Origin: an uncultured Pseudomonadota bacterium
GTDB taxonomy: Bacteria > Myxococcota_A > UBA796 > SXON01
Assembly: GCA_903900265.1 (NCBI GenBank)
Contig: CAIUMM010000054.1
Coordinates: forward strand, 1 to 64,000
Length of the DNA stretch: 64,000 nucleotides
Direction: 5' to 3'
Shown here: positions 20,048 through 30,115 of the stretch, piece by piece
Layout: each line of letters opens with the position of its first letter
How positions within the stretch are numbered: position 1 is the stretch's first letter
Translations under genes and position numbers: made by a program
The notes under the pieces: generated by a model
Seen by the model: the letters and a program-made list of their open reading frames with translations, nothing else
The model's database searches: none
Told to the model about the DNA's origin: nothing

Positions 20048-21155
20048 GCCCGAGCGCGGCACCCCCGCGGGGTCCGCGATCGAGCGTGCGTTGGTCGCAG
20101 AGACATTGCGGCTGTGCGCGATCGCGTCGGTCACCGGCGACGAGCGCGCCGCCGCAGACTACGTGGAAGCGGAGCTGCGCAAAACGCCCTACGCCGTCGA
20201 GCGCATCGGCGACACCGTGCTCGCTCGGCCCCCGTCGGCTCCCGAGGACAACCGGCCGCTGATCCTGCTGGTCGGACACACCGACACTGTTCCGCCCAAG
20301 CCAGGCGATGCGCCGCCGCGCTGCGAAGAGGGCCGCATCATCGGGCTCGGCGCCAGCGACATGAAGAGCGGGTTGGCGGTGATGCTGGAGCTGGCGCGCC
20401 GGTTGGACCCCGCGGGGCTCAACGCCCGCGTTGGGTTCGTGTTCTACGACAAAGAAGAAGGCCCGTGGGCGCTCTCGGGCCTCGGCCCCACGCTCGAAGC
20501 CGCGCAGTGGCTGAGCGAAGCGGCGCTCGCATTTTGCCTCGAGCCCTCCGACAACGACGTGCAGGTGGGCTGCCTCGGCAGCATTCACGCCAAGGTCACG
20601 CTGCTCGGGCGAGCCGCGCACTCGGCGCGCCCCTGGCAAGGAACCAACGCCATCCACGCCGCGGGCGCGCTGCTCGTCGCGCTCGGACAACGCGCGCCCA
20701 TCGATCACCTGCTCGACGGCCACCTGTTTCGCGAGGTGATCTCCGCGACGCTGGTGCAAGGCGGACGCACGCGCAACGTGATCCCCGACCGCATCGAGCT
20801 GAACTTGAACTACCGTTTTGCGCCCGGCCGCTCCCTCGATAGCGCCGAAGCCGAGCTGCGGGCGTTCGTGGCCGAGCACGTCGACGTAGAATTCACGATG
20901 GAGCTGCCCGAGCGCGCGCCCTCCGGCGCCGTCGTCACCAACAACCCGCATCTGCAGCGCTTTCTCGCGCTCAACGGCAACAAGGTGACCGCGAAGCAGG
21001 CGTGGACCGACGTGGCGCGGCTCGGTCAAGAAGGCATCGACGCCGTCAACTTCGGCCCCGGAGAGAGCGCGCAGGCCCACCAAGCCCGCGAGAGCACCGC
21101 GATCCCGCTGATCATCGAGAGCTACGCCCAGTTCCAGCGCTACTTCGAGGATTGA
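20034..21155 (+). CDS. dapE: succinyl-diaminopimelate desuccinylase (M20 family)
   Basis: VGHTDTVPPK, GASDMKSGLAVML, KEEGPWALSGL; overlaps dapD. Confidence 0.9.
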   Translation: MSPSEPERGTPAGSAIERALVAETLRLCAIASVTGDERAAADYVEAELRKTPYAVERIGDTVLARPPSAPEDNRPLILLVGHTDTVPPKPGDAPPRCEEGRIIGLGASDMKSGLAVMLELARRLDPAGLNARVGFVFYDKEEGPWALSGLGPTLEAAQWLSEAALAFCLEPSDNDVQVGCLGSIHAKVTLLGRAAHSARPWQGTNAIHAAGALLVALGQRAPIDHLLDGHLFREVISATLVQGGRTRNVIPDRIELNLNYRFAPGRSLDSAEAELRAFVAEHVDVEFTMELPERAPSGAVVTNNPHLQRFLALNGNKVTAKQAWTDVARLGQEGIDAVNFGPGESAQAHQARESTAIPLIIESYAQFQRYFED

Positions 21156-21268
21156 GCCGGAAAGGCGTCGGCATCCGCGCAAGCGGGACCGACGCTGACA
21201 GCTGTTGACAGCCGTTGACAGCCCCCAAAATCGGTTAGGCCCGCCGCGCACCTTCAAGGAGTTCCCCC

Positions 21269-21886
21269 ATGTCTACGCTTTCCTTCTCCAGCATCGCCGT
21301 AATCGCCCTCCCCCTCGTGCTCTTCGGCTGTGACACTCCCAAAGCTGACGACACCAGCTCGATGGGCGACGCGGACACCGACACCGACACCGATGCGGAC
21401 ACCGACGCCGATTCGGACGCCGACACCGACGCGGACGCCGATGCCGACACCGCGTACTCCTTCATCCAGTTCCAGGGCTCGGCCGACGTGACCGACTCGA
21501 CCTGGGAAGGCGAAGAGTCCATCGTCGTCTACGACGTGACCGGCGCCGAAGAGTACTGCCGCGTCACCAACCCCAACTCGGGCGTGCCGAGCGCCACCGA
21601 GTGTCCTGAGTGCTCGTTCATCTTCGACCTGACCTGGGACGCCGGCACCATGACCGGTGACAAGTGCGCCGGAACCGGCATGAGCGCCAGCGACCACGAC
21701 GGCGAAGAGTGGACCTACGGCTTCGCGCCCTCGTTCACCTACGACGGCTACTACGGCACCTACACCTACACCAACGTGATGATCTACGCCTACGCTGGCT
21801 ACACCATCCCGTGGGCCGAAGGCGTGCAGGACGGCAACCACATCGACTACCAGAACGCCGGCGGCTACGCGTACTACTACTTGTAG
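21269..21886 (+). CDS. lipoprotein with Asp/Thr/Ala-rich linker
   Basis: LVLFGCDTP lipobox followed by DADTDTDTDADTDADSDADTDADADADT. Confidence 0.65.
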   Translation: MSTLSFSSIAVIALPLVLFGCDTPKADDTSSMGDADTDTDTDADTDADSDADTDADADADTAYSFIQFQGSADVTDSTWEGEESIVVYDVTGAEEYCRVTNPNSGVPSATECPECSFIFDLTWDAGTMTGDKCAGTGMSASDHDGEEWTYGFAPSFTYDGYYGTYTYTNVMIYAYAGYTIPWAEGVQDGNHIDYQNAGGYAYYYL

Positions 21887-21938
21887 TCGCTGCGGTCAGC
21901 GCAGCTCCGGCATCGGACCGGTTGCTGCGCTTACCAAA

Positions 21939-21962
21939 CCGCACGGAACCGCTTCCGTGCGG
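21939..21962 (+). terminator. intergenic hairpin, probable terminator
   Basis: Perfect 10-bp stem CCGCACGGAA-CCGC-TTCCGTGCGG. Confidence 0.5.
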
Positions 21963-22044
21963 GCTTCCGCGGTGATACTTGTCGGGGCTGACCACCCCCT
22001 CGGCTGGCCCAAAGCCTCCGACTCGTATTTCCGCCAGGAGCGCC

Positions 22045-23895
22045 ATGAAGCCCCTTCAGACCCTCGACGACGTCGTCATCCGTTTCGCTGGAGATTCCGG
22101 CGACGGTATGCAAGTTACCGGCAGTCAGTTCACGAACACGACTGCGCACGCCGGTAACGACCTCTCGACGTTCCCGGACTTCCCGGCCGAGATTCGTGCC
22201 CCCGCCGGCACGCTCGCCGGGGTCTCGGGTTTCCAGATCCGGTTCTCGAGCCACGACGTCTTCACCCCGGGCGATGCGCCGGAGGTGTTGTTCGCGATGA
22301 ACCCCGCCGCGCTCAAGGCCAACATCGCCGACCTCAAGAAGGGCGGCCTGTTGGTGGTGAACCAAGAGAAGTTCCAACCTCGGGACTTCGAGAAAGCCGG
22401 TATCACCTCGAACCCGCTCGAAGACGGCTCGCTAGACGAGTACCGTCTGGTGAAGGTCGACATGGCGCGCATGACCAAAGAGGCCATCGAAGGCCTCGGC
22501 ATGGGCACGAAAGAGGTCGATCGCACCAAGAACTTCTTCGCGCTCGGCATGGCGTACTGGATGTACAACCGGGACCTCGCGGGCACCGAAGCGTGGATCA
22601 CCACCAAGTTCAAAGAGCCCTTCCGCGAGGCGAACACCCGCGCCCTTCGCGCCGGCCACGCCTACGCCGAGACCGTCGAGCTGTTCGAGAGCCGCTACGA
22701 CGTGCCCAAGGCCGATCTGCCGCCCGGACAGTACCGGAACATCCTCGGCAATCAGGCGTTGTCCATCGGTCTGGTCGTCGGAGCGCAAAAGGCCGGCGTG
22801 CCGTTGTTCCTCGGCAGCTACCCGATCACCCCGGCCTCGGACATCCTGCACCAGCTCGCCGGCTACAAGCAGTACGGCGTCACCACCTTCCAAGCGGAAG
22901 ATGAGATCGCCGCGATCGGCTCGGCGATCGGCGCCAGCTTCGGCGGCGCGATGGGCATCTGCACCACCTCGGGCCCCGGCATGGCACTGAAGGGCGAGGC
23001 CATCGGCCTCGCGGTGATGACCGAGCTTCCGCTGGTCATCGTCAACGTGCAGCGCGGCGGTCCCTCGACCGGCCTCCCGACCAAGACCGAACAATCGGAC
23101 TTGATGCAGGCGATGTACGGCCGCAACGGCGAGGCTCCGGTCGCGGTAATCGCCGCGTCGTCTCCTACGGACTGCTTTGACGTCGCGATCGAGGCCATCC
23201 GCGCCGCGACGACGCACATGTGCCCGGTCATCCTGCTGACGGACGGCTACCTCGCGAACGGCTCTGAGCCGTGGCGGGTGCCCGACGTCTCGGCGATCCC
23301 GGCCTTCCCGGTGCAGTTCCGCACCGATCCCGACGGCTACAAGGCCTACCTCCGCGACGCCGGCACCTTGGCGCGCCCGTGGGTCAAGCCGGGCACGCCA
23401 GGCCTCGAGCACCGCATCGGCGGCATCGAAAAGGCCGAGCACACCGGCAACGTCAACTACGAGCCGCTCAACCACGAGAAGATGATCCACCTGCGCGCCG
23501 AGAAGATCGCGCGCATCGCGGTGCCGGACCTCGTCGTTGAGGGCGACACCGGAACCGAAGCCGATCCGGGCGAGCTGTTGCTCGTGGGCTGGGGCTCGAC
23601 CGCCGGCGCCATTCGCAGCGGCGTCGAGATGGCGCGATCCCGCGGGTACAAGGTCGCGTTCACCCACATGCGCTGGATGAACCCGATGGCGAAGAACACC
23701 GCGAGCGTGCTCCGCTCCTACAAGAAGGTGCTGGTGCCCGAGATGAACATGGGCCAGCTCGCGCACATGCTGCGCGCGGAGACGCTCGTCGATTGCGTCC
23801 CGGTGACCAAAGTGCAGGGTCAAGCCTTCAAAGTCAGCGAAATCTTTGCCGCGATTGTCAAACACTCCAGCCCATCCTCGAAGGGGAACGCATGA
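22045..23895 (+). CDS. korA: 2-oxoacid:acceptor oxidoreductase (2-oxoglutarate ferredoxin oxidoreductase) alpha/gamma fusion subunit
   Basis: VVIRFAGDSGDGMQVTGSQF; GSYPITPASDILHQLA; start at MKPLQTLDD. Confidence 0.92.
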   Translation: MKPLQTLDDVVIRFAGDSGDGMQVTGSQFTNTTAHAGNDLSTFPDFPAEIRAPAGTLAGVSGFQIRFSSHDVFTPGDAPEVLFAMNPAALKANIADLKKGGLLVVNQEKFQPRDFEKAGITSNPLEDGSLDEYRLVKVDMARMTKEAIEGLGMGTKEVDRTKNFFALGMAYWMYNRDLAGTEAWITTKFKEPFREANTRALRAGHAYAETVELFESRYDVPKADLPPGQYRNILGNQALSIGLVVGAQKAGVPLFLGSYPITPASDILHQLAGYKQYGVTTFQAEDEIAAIGSAIGASFGGAMGICTTSGPGMALKGEAIGLAVMTELPLVIVNVQRGGPSTGLPTKTEQSDLMQAMYGRNGEAPVAVIAASSPTDCFDVAIEAIRAATTHMCPVILLTDGYLANGSEPWRVPDVSAIPAFPVQFRTDPDGYKAYLRDAGTLARPWVKPGTPGLEHRIGGIEKAEHTGNVNYEPLNHEKMIHLRAEKIARIAVPDLVVEGDTGTEADPGELLLVGWGSTAGAIRSGVEMARSRGYKVAFTHMRWMNPMAKNTASVLRSYKKVLVPEMNMGQLAHMLRAETLVDCVPVTKVQGQAFKVSEIFAAIVKHSSPSSKGNA

Positions 23896-24917
23896 CCACC
23901 GAACCGGTTCAGAAGCCGTTGCTCACCAAGAAAGACTACATGAGCGACCAGATCATCCGCTGGTGCCCGGGATGTGGTGACTACGCCATCCTCGCTCAGG
24001 CCCAGACGGTGTTCGCCGAGCTGCAGATCCCCCGCGAAAACCTCGTCGTGGTCTCGGGTATCGGCTGCTCCTCGCGCTTCCCGTACTACGTGTCCAGCTA
24101 CGGCTTCCACACGATCCACGGCCGCGCTCCTACGGTAGCGACCGGCTTGAAGACCGTGAACCCCGAGCTCTCCGTGTGGTTGGTGACCGGCGACGGCGAC
24201 GCCCTCTCCATCGGCGGCAACCACACCGCGCACGTGCTGCGCCGCAACGTGGATCTCCAGATCCTGTTGATCAACAACCGCATCTACGGCCTGACCAAGG
24301 GCCAGTACAGCCCGACGTCGGAGCACGGCAAGAAGACCAAGTCCACGCCGCTGGGCTCGGTTGATCATCCGATGATGCCGCTGGCGTTCGCGCTCGGCTG
24401 CGACGCCAGCTTCGTCGCGCGCTCTGTCGACATCTTCACCAAGGACCAGCGGGACGTGCTCCGCGCGGCCTACGAGCACCGCGGCGCGGCGTTCGTCGAG
24501 ATCTACCAGAACTGCAACATCTTCAACGACGGCGCTTGGGACCAGCTCGTCGACAAGACGGTGCGGGACGAGCGCTGCTTGTTCCTTACCCACGGCAAGC
24601 CGATGGTGTACGCAGGCGGGAAAAAGGGCATTCGTCTTCAGGGACTGCGCCCCACGATCATCGAGCTTGGCGATGGCTTGACCGCCGACGACTGCCTCGT
24701 GCACGACGAGACCGATCCCTACCTCGCCGCGATCCTCGCCCGCATGGACTACCCGGAATTCCCGGTTCCCATGGGCGTAATCCACCGCAAGGAGCGGCCG
24801 ACCTTCGACGCCGAGATGAACGAGCAGCTCGTCGAAGCCAAAGCAGCCGCCGAGGCCAAGGGCCCCATCGACCTGCAAGCGCTGGTCACCGGTCGCGAAA
24901 CCTGGACGGTCGGGTAA
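23892..24917 (+). CDS. korB: 2-oxoacid:ferredoxin oxidoreductase beta subunit
   Basis: RWCPGCGDYAIL; TGDGDALSIGGNH (ThDP motif); ATGA overlap with korA. Confidence 0.93.
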   Translation: MTTEPVQKPLLTKKDYMSDQIIRWCPGCGDYAILAQAQTVFAELQIPRENLVVVSGIGCSSRFPYYVSSYGFHTIHGRAPTVATGLKTVNPELSVWLVTGDGDALSIGGNHTAHVLRRNVDLQILLINNRIYGLTKGQYSPTSEHGKKTKSTPLGSVDHPMMPLAFALGCDASFVARSVDIFTKDQRDVLRAAYEHRGAAFVEIYQNCNIFNDGAWDQLVDKTVRDERCLFLTHGKPMVYAGGKKGIRLQGLRPTIIELGDGLTADDCLVHDETDPYLAAILARMDYPEFPVPMGVIHRKERPTFDAEMNEQLVEAKAAAEAKGPIDLQALVTGRETWTVG

Positions 24918-24930
24918 GCCCCGACCGGGG

Positions 24931-26208
<1,278 letters not shown>

Positions 26209-26220
26209 GTTGGCTCCCTA

Positions 26221-28038
26221 CTACAGCGACGCCGAGGCGCCGACGTAGAACCCATCGAGGGTTTCCTTGTACTTGGCCTGAACGTTCTTGCGTTTTACCT
26301 TCAGCGTCGGGGTCATGTCGTCCTCTTCTTGCGAAAAGTCCTTGGGCAGGATCGCAAACTTCTTCAACGTGGCGAAGCTGGGCAGCTCCGTATTGATCTC
26401 GTTCACGACCCGCTGGACCTCTTCGAGCACCTTGGGGTGCCGGATCAGCACGTCGTAGCTAACCGGATCCATGCCGTTGGCTTTGAACCAACTTGGCGCG
26501 TTGTCCGCCGAGATCGTCACCAGCAAGGAGCAGAAGTTTCGGTTGTCGCCGTGCACAAGCACCTGGGAGATCAACGTGCTGCGCGTCTTGATGCGGTTTT
26601 CGATCTCCTGCGGCGCGACGTACTTGCCGCCGCTGGTCTTGATGAGATCCTTCTTGCGATCGGTGATCTTCAGGAACCCACCGTCTTCGAGCTGCCCAAT
26701 GTCGCCGGTGTGGAACCAGCCGTCACTCTCCAGCGTGTCGGCGGTGTCTTGCGGGCGGTTGTAGTAGCCCTGCATGACGTGACGCCCGCGGATGAGGATC
26801 TCGCCATCGTCAGCGATGCGCACCTCGGTGCCCGGAAATGCGCGTCCCACGGTTCCAAATCGGAAGCTGTCCGGACGATTGAAGAACGCACCGGCGCTGG
26901 TCTCGGTCAAGCCGTAGCCCTCGAGGATCAACACGTCGATCGCGTGGAAGAACTCGCCGATCTCGCGGGAGAGCGGCGCGCCGCCGGAGATGAAGAAGCG
27001 AGCGCGGCCCCCCACCTTCTGCTTGATCTTGCTGAACACCAGCCTGTCGGCGATCGCGTGCTTCACGCCAAGCAGCCCGCCGGGCTCCTGACCCTTCTGG
27101 CGCAGCCCCGAAACCTCACGGCCTACGCCCAACGCCCACTGGAAGATCGCCCACTTCAAGCCGCCGCCCTCCCGGGCGCCAGACACGATCTTGTTGTAGA
27201 GCTTCTCGTAGACGCGCGGCACCGCGCCCATCACCGTCGGCTGCAAGGCGATCAGATTGGCAGCGAGCGCGTCGGTGTCCCCGTCGATCGCCGTAGGTGT
27301 GCCCACGCGAATGAACGCGATCTCGAGCACCTTGGCAAAGCTGTGCGCGAGCGGCAAGAACAGCAGCTGCTTGTCGGACGGCGTCAGTATGCCCATCGTG
27401 TCGATGGCTTCGCCCTCATAGACCCAGCAGTCGTGGTCCAACATGACGCCTTTGGGGTTTCCCGTGGTCCCCGAGGTGTACATCAGCGTCGCGAGGCTCT
27501 CGGACTTGATCGCCGCGGTGATCGCGTCGTACTGACCCGGGTTGGCTTTGTCCCAGGCCTCGCCCTCGGCTTCGAGCGCAGCGAGCGTCAGGACGAACCC
27601 ATCGGCAGAGGCTGCGCCGTCGATCAGGATCAGACGCTCGACGCCGGGCAAATTGGCGCGAACGCTCAGGATCTTGTCCGCTTGCTTCTGGTTTTCGACG
27701 AACACGACGCGCGTGCCAGAGTCGTTGAGGATGTACTCACACTCATCCGGTCGGTTGGACGGGTAGATCGTGGTCGTAGCCGCGCCGGCTGCGAGGATCC
27801 CCATGTCGCAAAGCACCCATTCCATGCGCGTAGAGGACAGGATCGCGCAGCGCTGCTCCACCTCGATGCCGCGGGCGCGAAGCCCGCACGCGATGTTGCG
27901 CGCACGACGGCCGGCCTCCCTCCAAACCATCGTCTTCCATTCCCCGCGGACCTTGTAGTACATGGCGTCGGAGTCCGGCGTAGAACGGCAGCGATGATGG
28001 AACATCTCTACGACGGAAGAGAAGCTCGCGGAGGCCAT
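26221..28038 (-). CDS. AMP-dependent long-chain acyl-CoA synthetase
   Basis: YTSGTTGNPKGVML; EGYGLTETSAG; GWFHTGDIG. Confidence 0.93.
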   Translation of the reverse strand: MASASFSSVVEMFHHRCRSTPDSDAMYYKVRGEWKTMVWREAGRRARNIACGLRARGIEVEQRCAILSSTRMEWVLCDMGILAAGAATTTIYPSNRPDECEYILNDSGTRVVFVENQKQADKILSVRANLPGVERLILIDGAASADGFVLTLAALEAEGEAWDKANPGQYDAITAAIKSESLATLMYTSGTTGNPKGVMLDHDCWVYEGEAIDTMGILTPSDKQLLFLPLAHSFAKVLEIAFIRVGTPTAIDGDTDALAANLIALQPTVMGAVPRVYEKLYNKIVSGAREGGGLKWAIFQWALGVGREVSGLRQKGQEPGGLLGVKHAIADRLVFSKIKQKVGGRARFFISGGAPLSREIGEFFHAIDVLILEGYGLTETSAGAFFNRPDSFRFGTVGRAFPGTEVRIADDGEILIRGRHVMQGYYNRPQDTADTLESDGWFHTGDIGQLEDGGFLKITDRKKDLIKTSGGKYVAPQEIENRIKTRSTLISQVLVHGDNRNFCSLLVTISADNAPSWFKANGMDPVSYDVLIRHPKVLEEVQRVVNEINTELPSFATLKKFAILPKDFSQEEDDMTPTLKVKRKNVQAKYKETLDGFYVGASASL

Positions 28039-28083
28039 GGCTCGACTCCAAACCGGGCATCTATCCGAAAACCGTCCCGGAGC

Positions 28084-28653
28084 CTATGGAGCGAGCGACT
28101 TGCCGGTGGCCGCGCGCACCATGGACAAGAAACGATCGCCTCCGTCGGCGGGGGCGAAGCGACAAAGCACCTCGGAGACCGGACTCGATGGCGGCGGCAC
28201 AATGTCGTTGGGCACGGCGCTCCACGATCCCCGAACCCGCACACCGTCGGCGTCGGGCACGATGTCGGTGATCGCAGCGAAGGGGATCTTCAGCGCCCCT
28301 TCCGTCCCAAGCCGCAGGACGTCGGTGCGCGTGACCGCGCACGTCGACATCCCCGTCCAGTCCTCGGCGTGGAACGCGTCCGGGACCTCGAACTCGCCGA
28401 GTAGCTTCGCCGCGCGCATGCCGTTGTACAGGTAGGGTTCAACGTCTCCGCCGTACATCAGGCGGGTAGGACGCGCGGCCTCGCTGGACGCGACGATGGT
28501 CAAGCCCGACATCAGCGCCATCGTGCCGCCGAAGGTCATGACCACCAAGAGCACGGTCATGTAGGCGGCGAGCCCGCAACCTGGCATGGACGCGTGCACC
28601 GCCGCGACATCGTTCCGAGTGGGGGCTTGTGCGCTGTGGGATTCCGTGGTCAC
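28084..28653 (-). CDS. hypothetical membrane-anchored protein
   Basis: 189 aa ORF with one hydrophobic segment (AAYMTVLLVVMTFGGTMALMSG). Confidence 0.55.
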   Translation of the reverse strand: MTTESHSAQAPTRNDVAAVHASMPGCGLAAYMTVLLVVMTFGGTMALMSGLTIVASSEAARPTRLMYGGDVEPYLYNGMRAAKLLGEFEVPDAFHAEDWTGMSTCAVTRTDVLRLGTEGALKIPFAAITDIVPDADGVRVRGSWSAVPNDIVPPPSSPVSEVLCRFAPADGGDRFLSMVRAATGKSLAP

Positions 28654-28723
28654 CCACGGTCGCTATCCAGTTTCCCGCACCGCTGCTGCTACGTCGCGCG
28701 ATCGGTCTGGATAGGGAGCCCGC

Positions 28724-29476
28724 ATGCGTCCTCGAACCGTACTCGCGATCGGCGGCTCCGACCCCAGCGGCGGCGCGGGCATCCAGGCGGACATCAAAGC
28801 GATACACGCCAACGGCGGGTACGCGATGGCCGCCATCGCCTGTTTGACCGTGCAGAACACCCACGGTGTACACGCGGTGTCGCCCGTCGATCCCCAGCTG
28901 GTCGAAGCGCAGGTGCGCGCCGTGCTGCAGGACATGCCGGTGGACGCGCTGAAGATCGGTATGTTGGGCACGCCCGACATCGTCAACGCCGTACGCCGCG
29001 CGCTATCGGAGTGGCGCGGCCCGATGGTGCTCGACCCGGTTGGGGTCGCCAAAGGGGGGCGCACGCTGCAAGACCCCGCCACGTTCTCAGCGCTGCGTGA
29101 GCTGGCACGCGCAGCCACGCTGGTGACGCCCAACCTCGATGAAGCGCCGTTCTTCCCTAACGGGCCCCGGCTGCTCAAAGGCGGGCACGGCGACGGCGAC
29201 ACGCTGACCGACGTGCTGTATGACGCAGAGGACCAGGAGCTCGCGCGCTGGAGCCACCCTCGAATCGCCTCACCGCACACCCACGGCACCGGATGTACGC
29301 TGGCGTCAGCGTTGGCCACGCGCCTCGCGCACGGCGACACCCTCAGAGACGCCTGCGAGGCCGCGATCGCCTACGTCCAGCTGCAGATCGCAGCCTCTGC
29401 GAACGGTTTAGGCGGCGGAAGAGGCCCGCTCTACCAGACGCTTACATCGTCCCGAACACACGGTCCCAAAACATAA
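28724..29476 (+). CDS. thiD: hydroxymethylpyrimidine/phosphomethylpyrimidine kinase
   Basis: VLAIGGSDPSGGAGIQADIKAIHANGGYAMAAIACLTVQNT; THGTGCTLASALAT. Confidence 0.93.
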   Translation: MRPRTVLAIGGSDPSGGAGIQADIKAIHANGGYAMAAIACLTVQNTHGVHAVSPVDPQLVEAQVRAVLQDMPVDALKIGMLGTPDIVNAVRRALSEWRGPMVLDPVGVAKGGRTLQDPATFSALRELARAATLVTPNLDEAPFFPNGPRLLKGGHGDGDTLTDVLYDAEDQELARWSHPRIASPHTHGTGCTLASALATRLAHGDTLRDACEAAIAYVQLQIAASANGLGGGRGPLYQTLTSSRTHGPKT

Positions 29477-30035
29477 AAGATACGCCGTACTTCCGGCCTT
29501 CTTTGTTGTGGTGGTGATTCATGTGGTGCGCACGCAGCCGCTTCATCCACGTGGACGAAGGCTTGCCGTGGTGCGTGTAGTAGTGAATCATGTCATATGC
29601 GAGGTAACCAGCGGCTTTTCCCGCAAAGAATGGCAGGCTGTAGCTGCCCATCAGCAGCCAGTAGGTCGGCATGAACACCGCCGCGAGCGCCAAGCTCGCC
29701 GCAGGCGGCATCACCAGACGCATCCGATCATTGACATAGTCATGATGGACGCCGTGAAGCAGGAAGTGAAACCGCGGGCCCCAGGACGTCTTCGGCGTCC
29801 AGTGAAACAAGGTGCGATGCAGCCAGTATTCGGTCAGCGTCCACACAAAAAATCCAGCTGCAAACAACCCAACTGAAGGCAGCGCCTCGATCCCGAAGCG
29901 CACCATGCCGGTGGCGAACAGCCCGCTGATCAGCGGAACGTAGATGATCGGGACGACGAACCACGGGACACGAGAGAACGCGTCGACGAAGTTGCTCTCG
30001 AACATCCTCGGGCTTTCAGGAGTTGCGCTGAACAT
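29442..30035 (-). CDS. fatty acid hydroxylase/sterol desaturase superfamily membrane protein
   Basis: His clusters HRTLFH, HGVHHDY and HHMNHHH; hydrophobic segments. Confidence 0.8.
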   Translation of the reverse strand: MFSATPESPRMFESNFVDAFSRVPWFVVPIIYVPLISGLFATGMVRFGIEALPSVGLFAAGFFVWTLTEYWLHRTLFHWTPKTSWGPRFHFLLHGVHHDYVNDRMRLVMPPAASLALAAVFMPTYWLLMGSYSLPFFAGKAAGYLAYDMIHYYTHHGKPSSTWMKRLRAHHMNHHHNKEGRKYGVSFMFWDRVFGTM

Positions 30036-30115
30036 CAAATGCCTCGGGTACGCGGTCAGTTCCACACAGGACCAAGCCTGCAAGCCGGTGCATTACCCCG
30101 GCCAGCGCCACGCGG

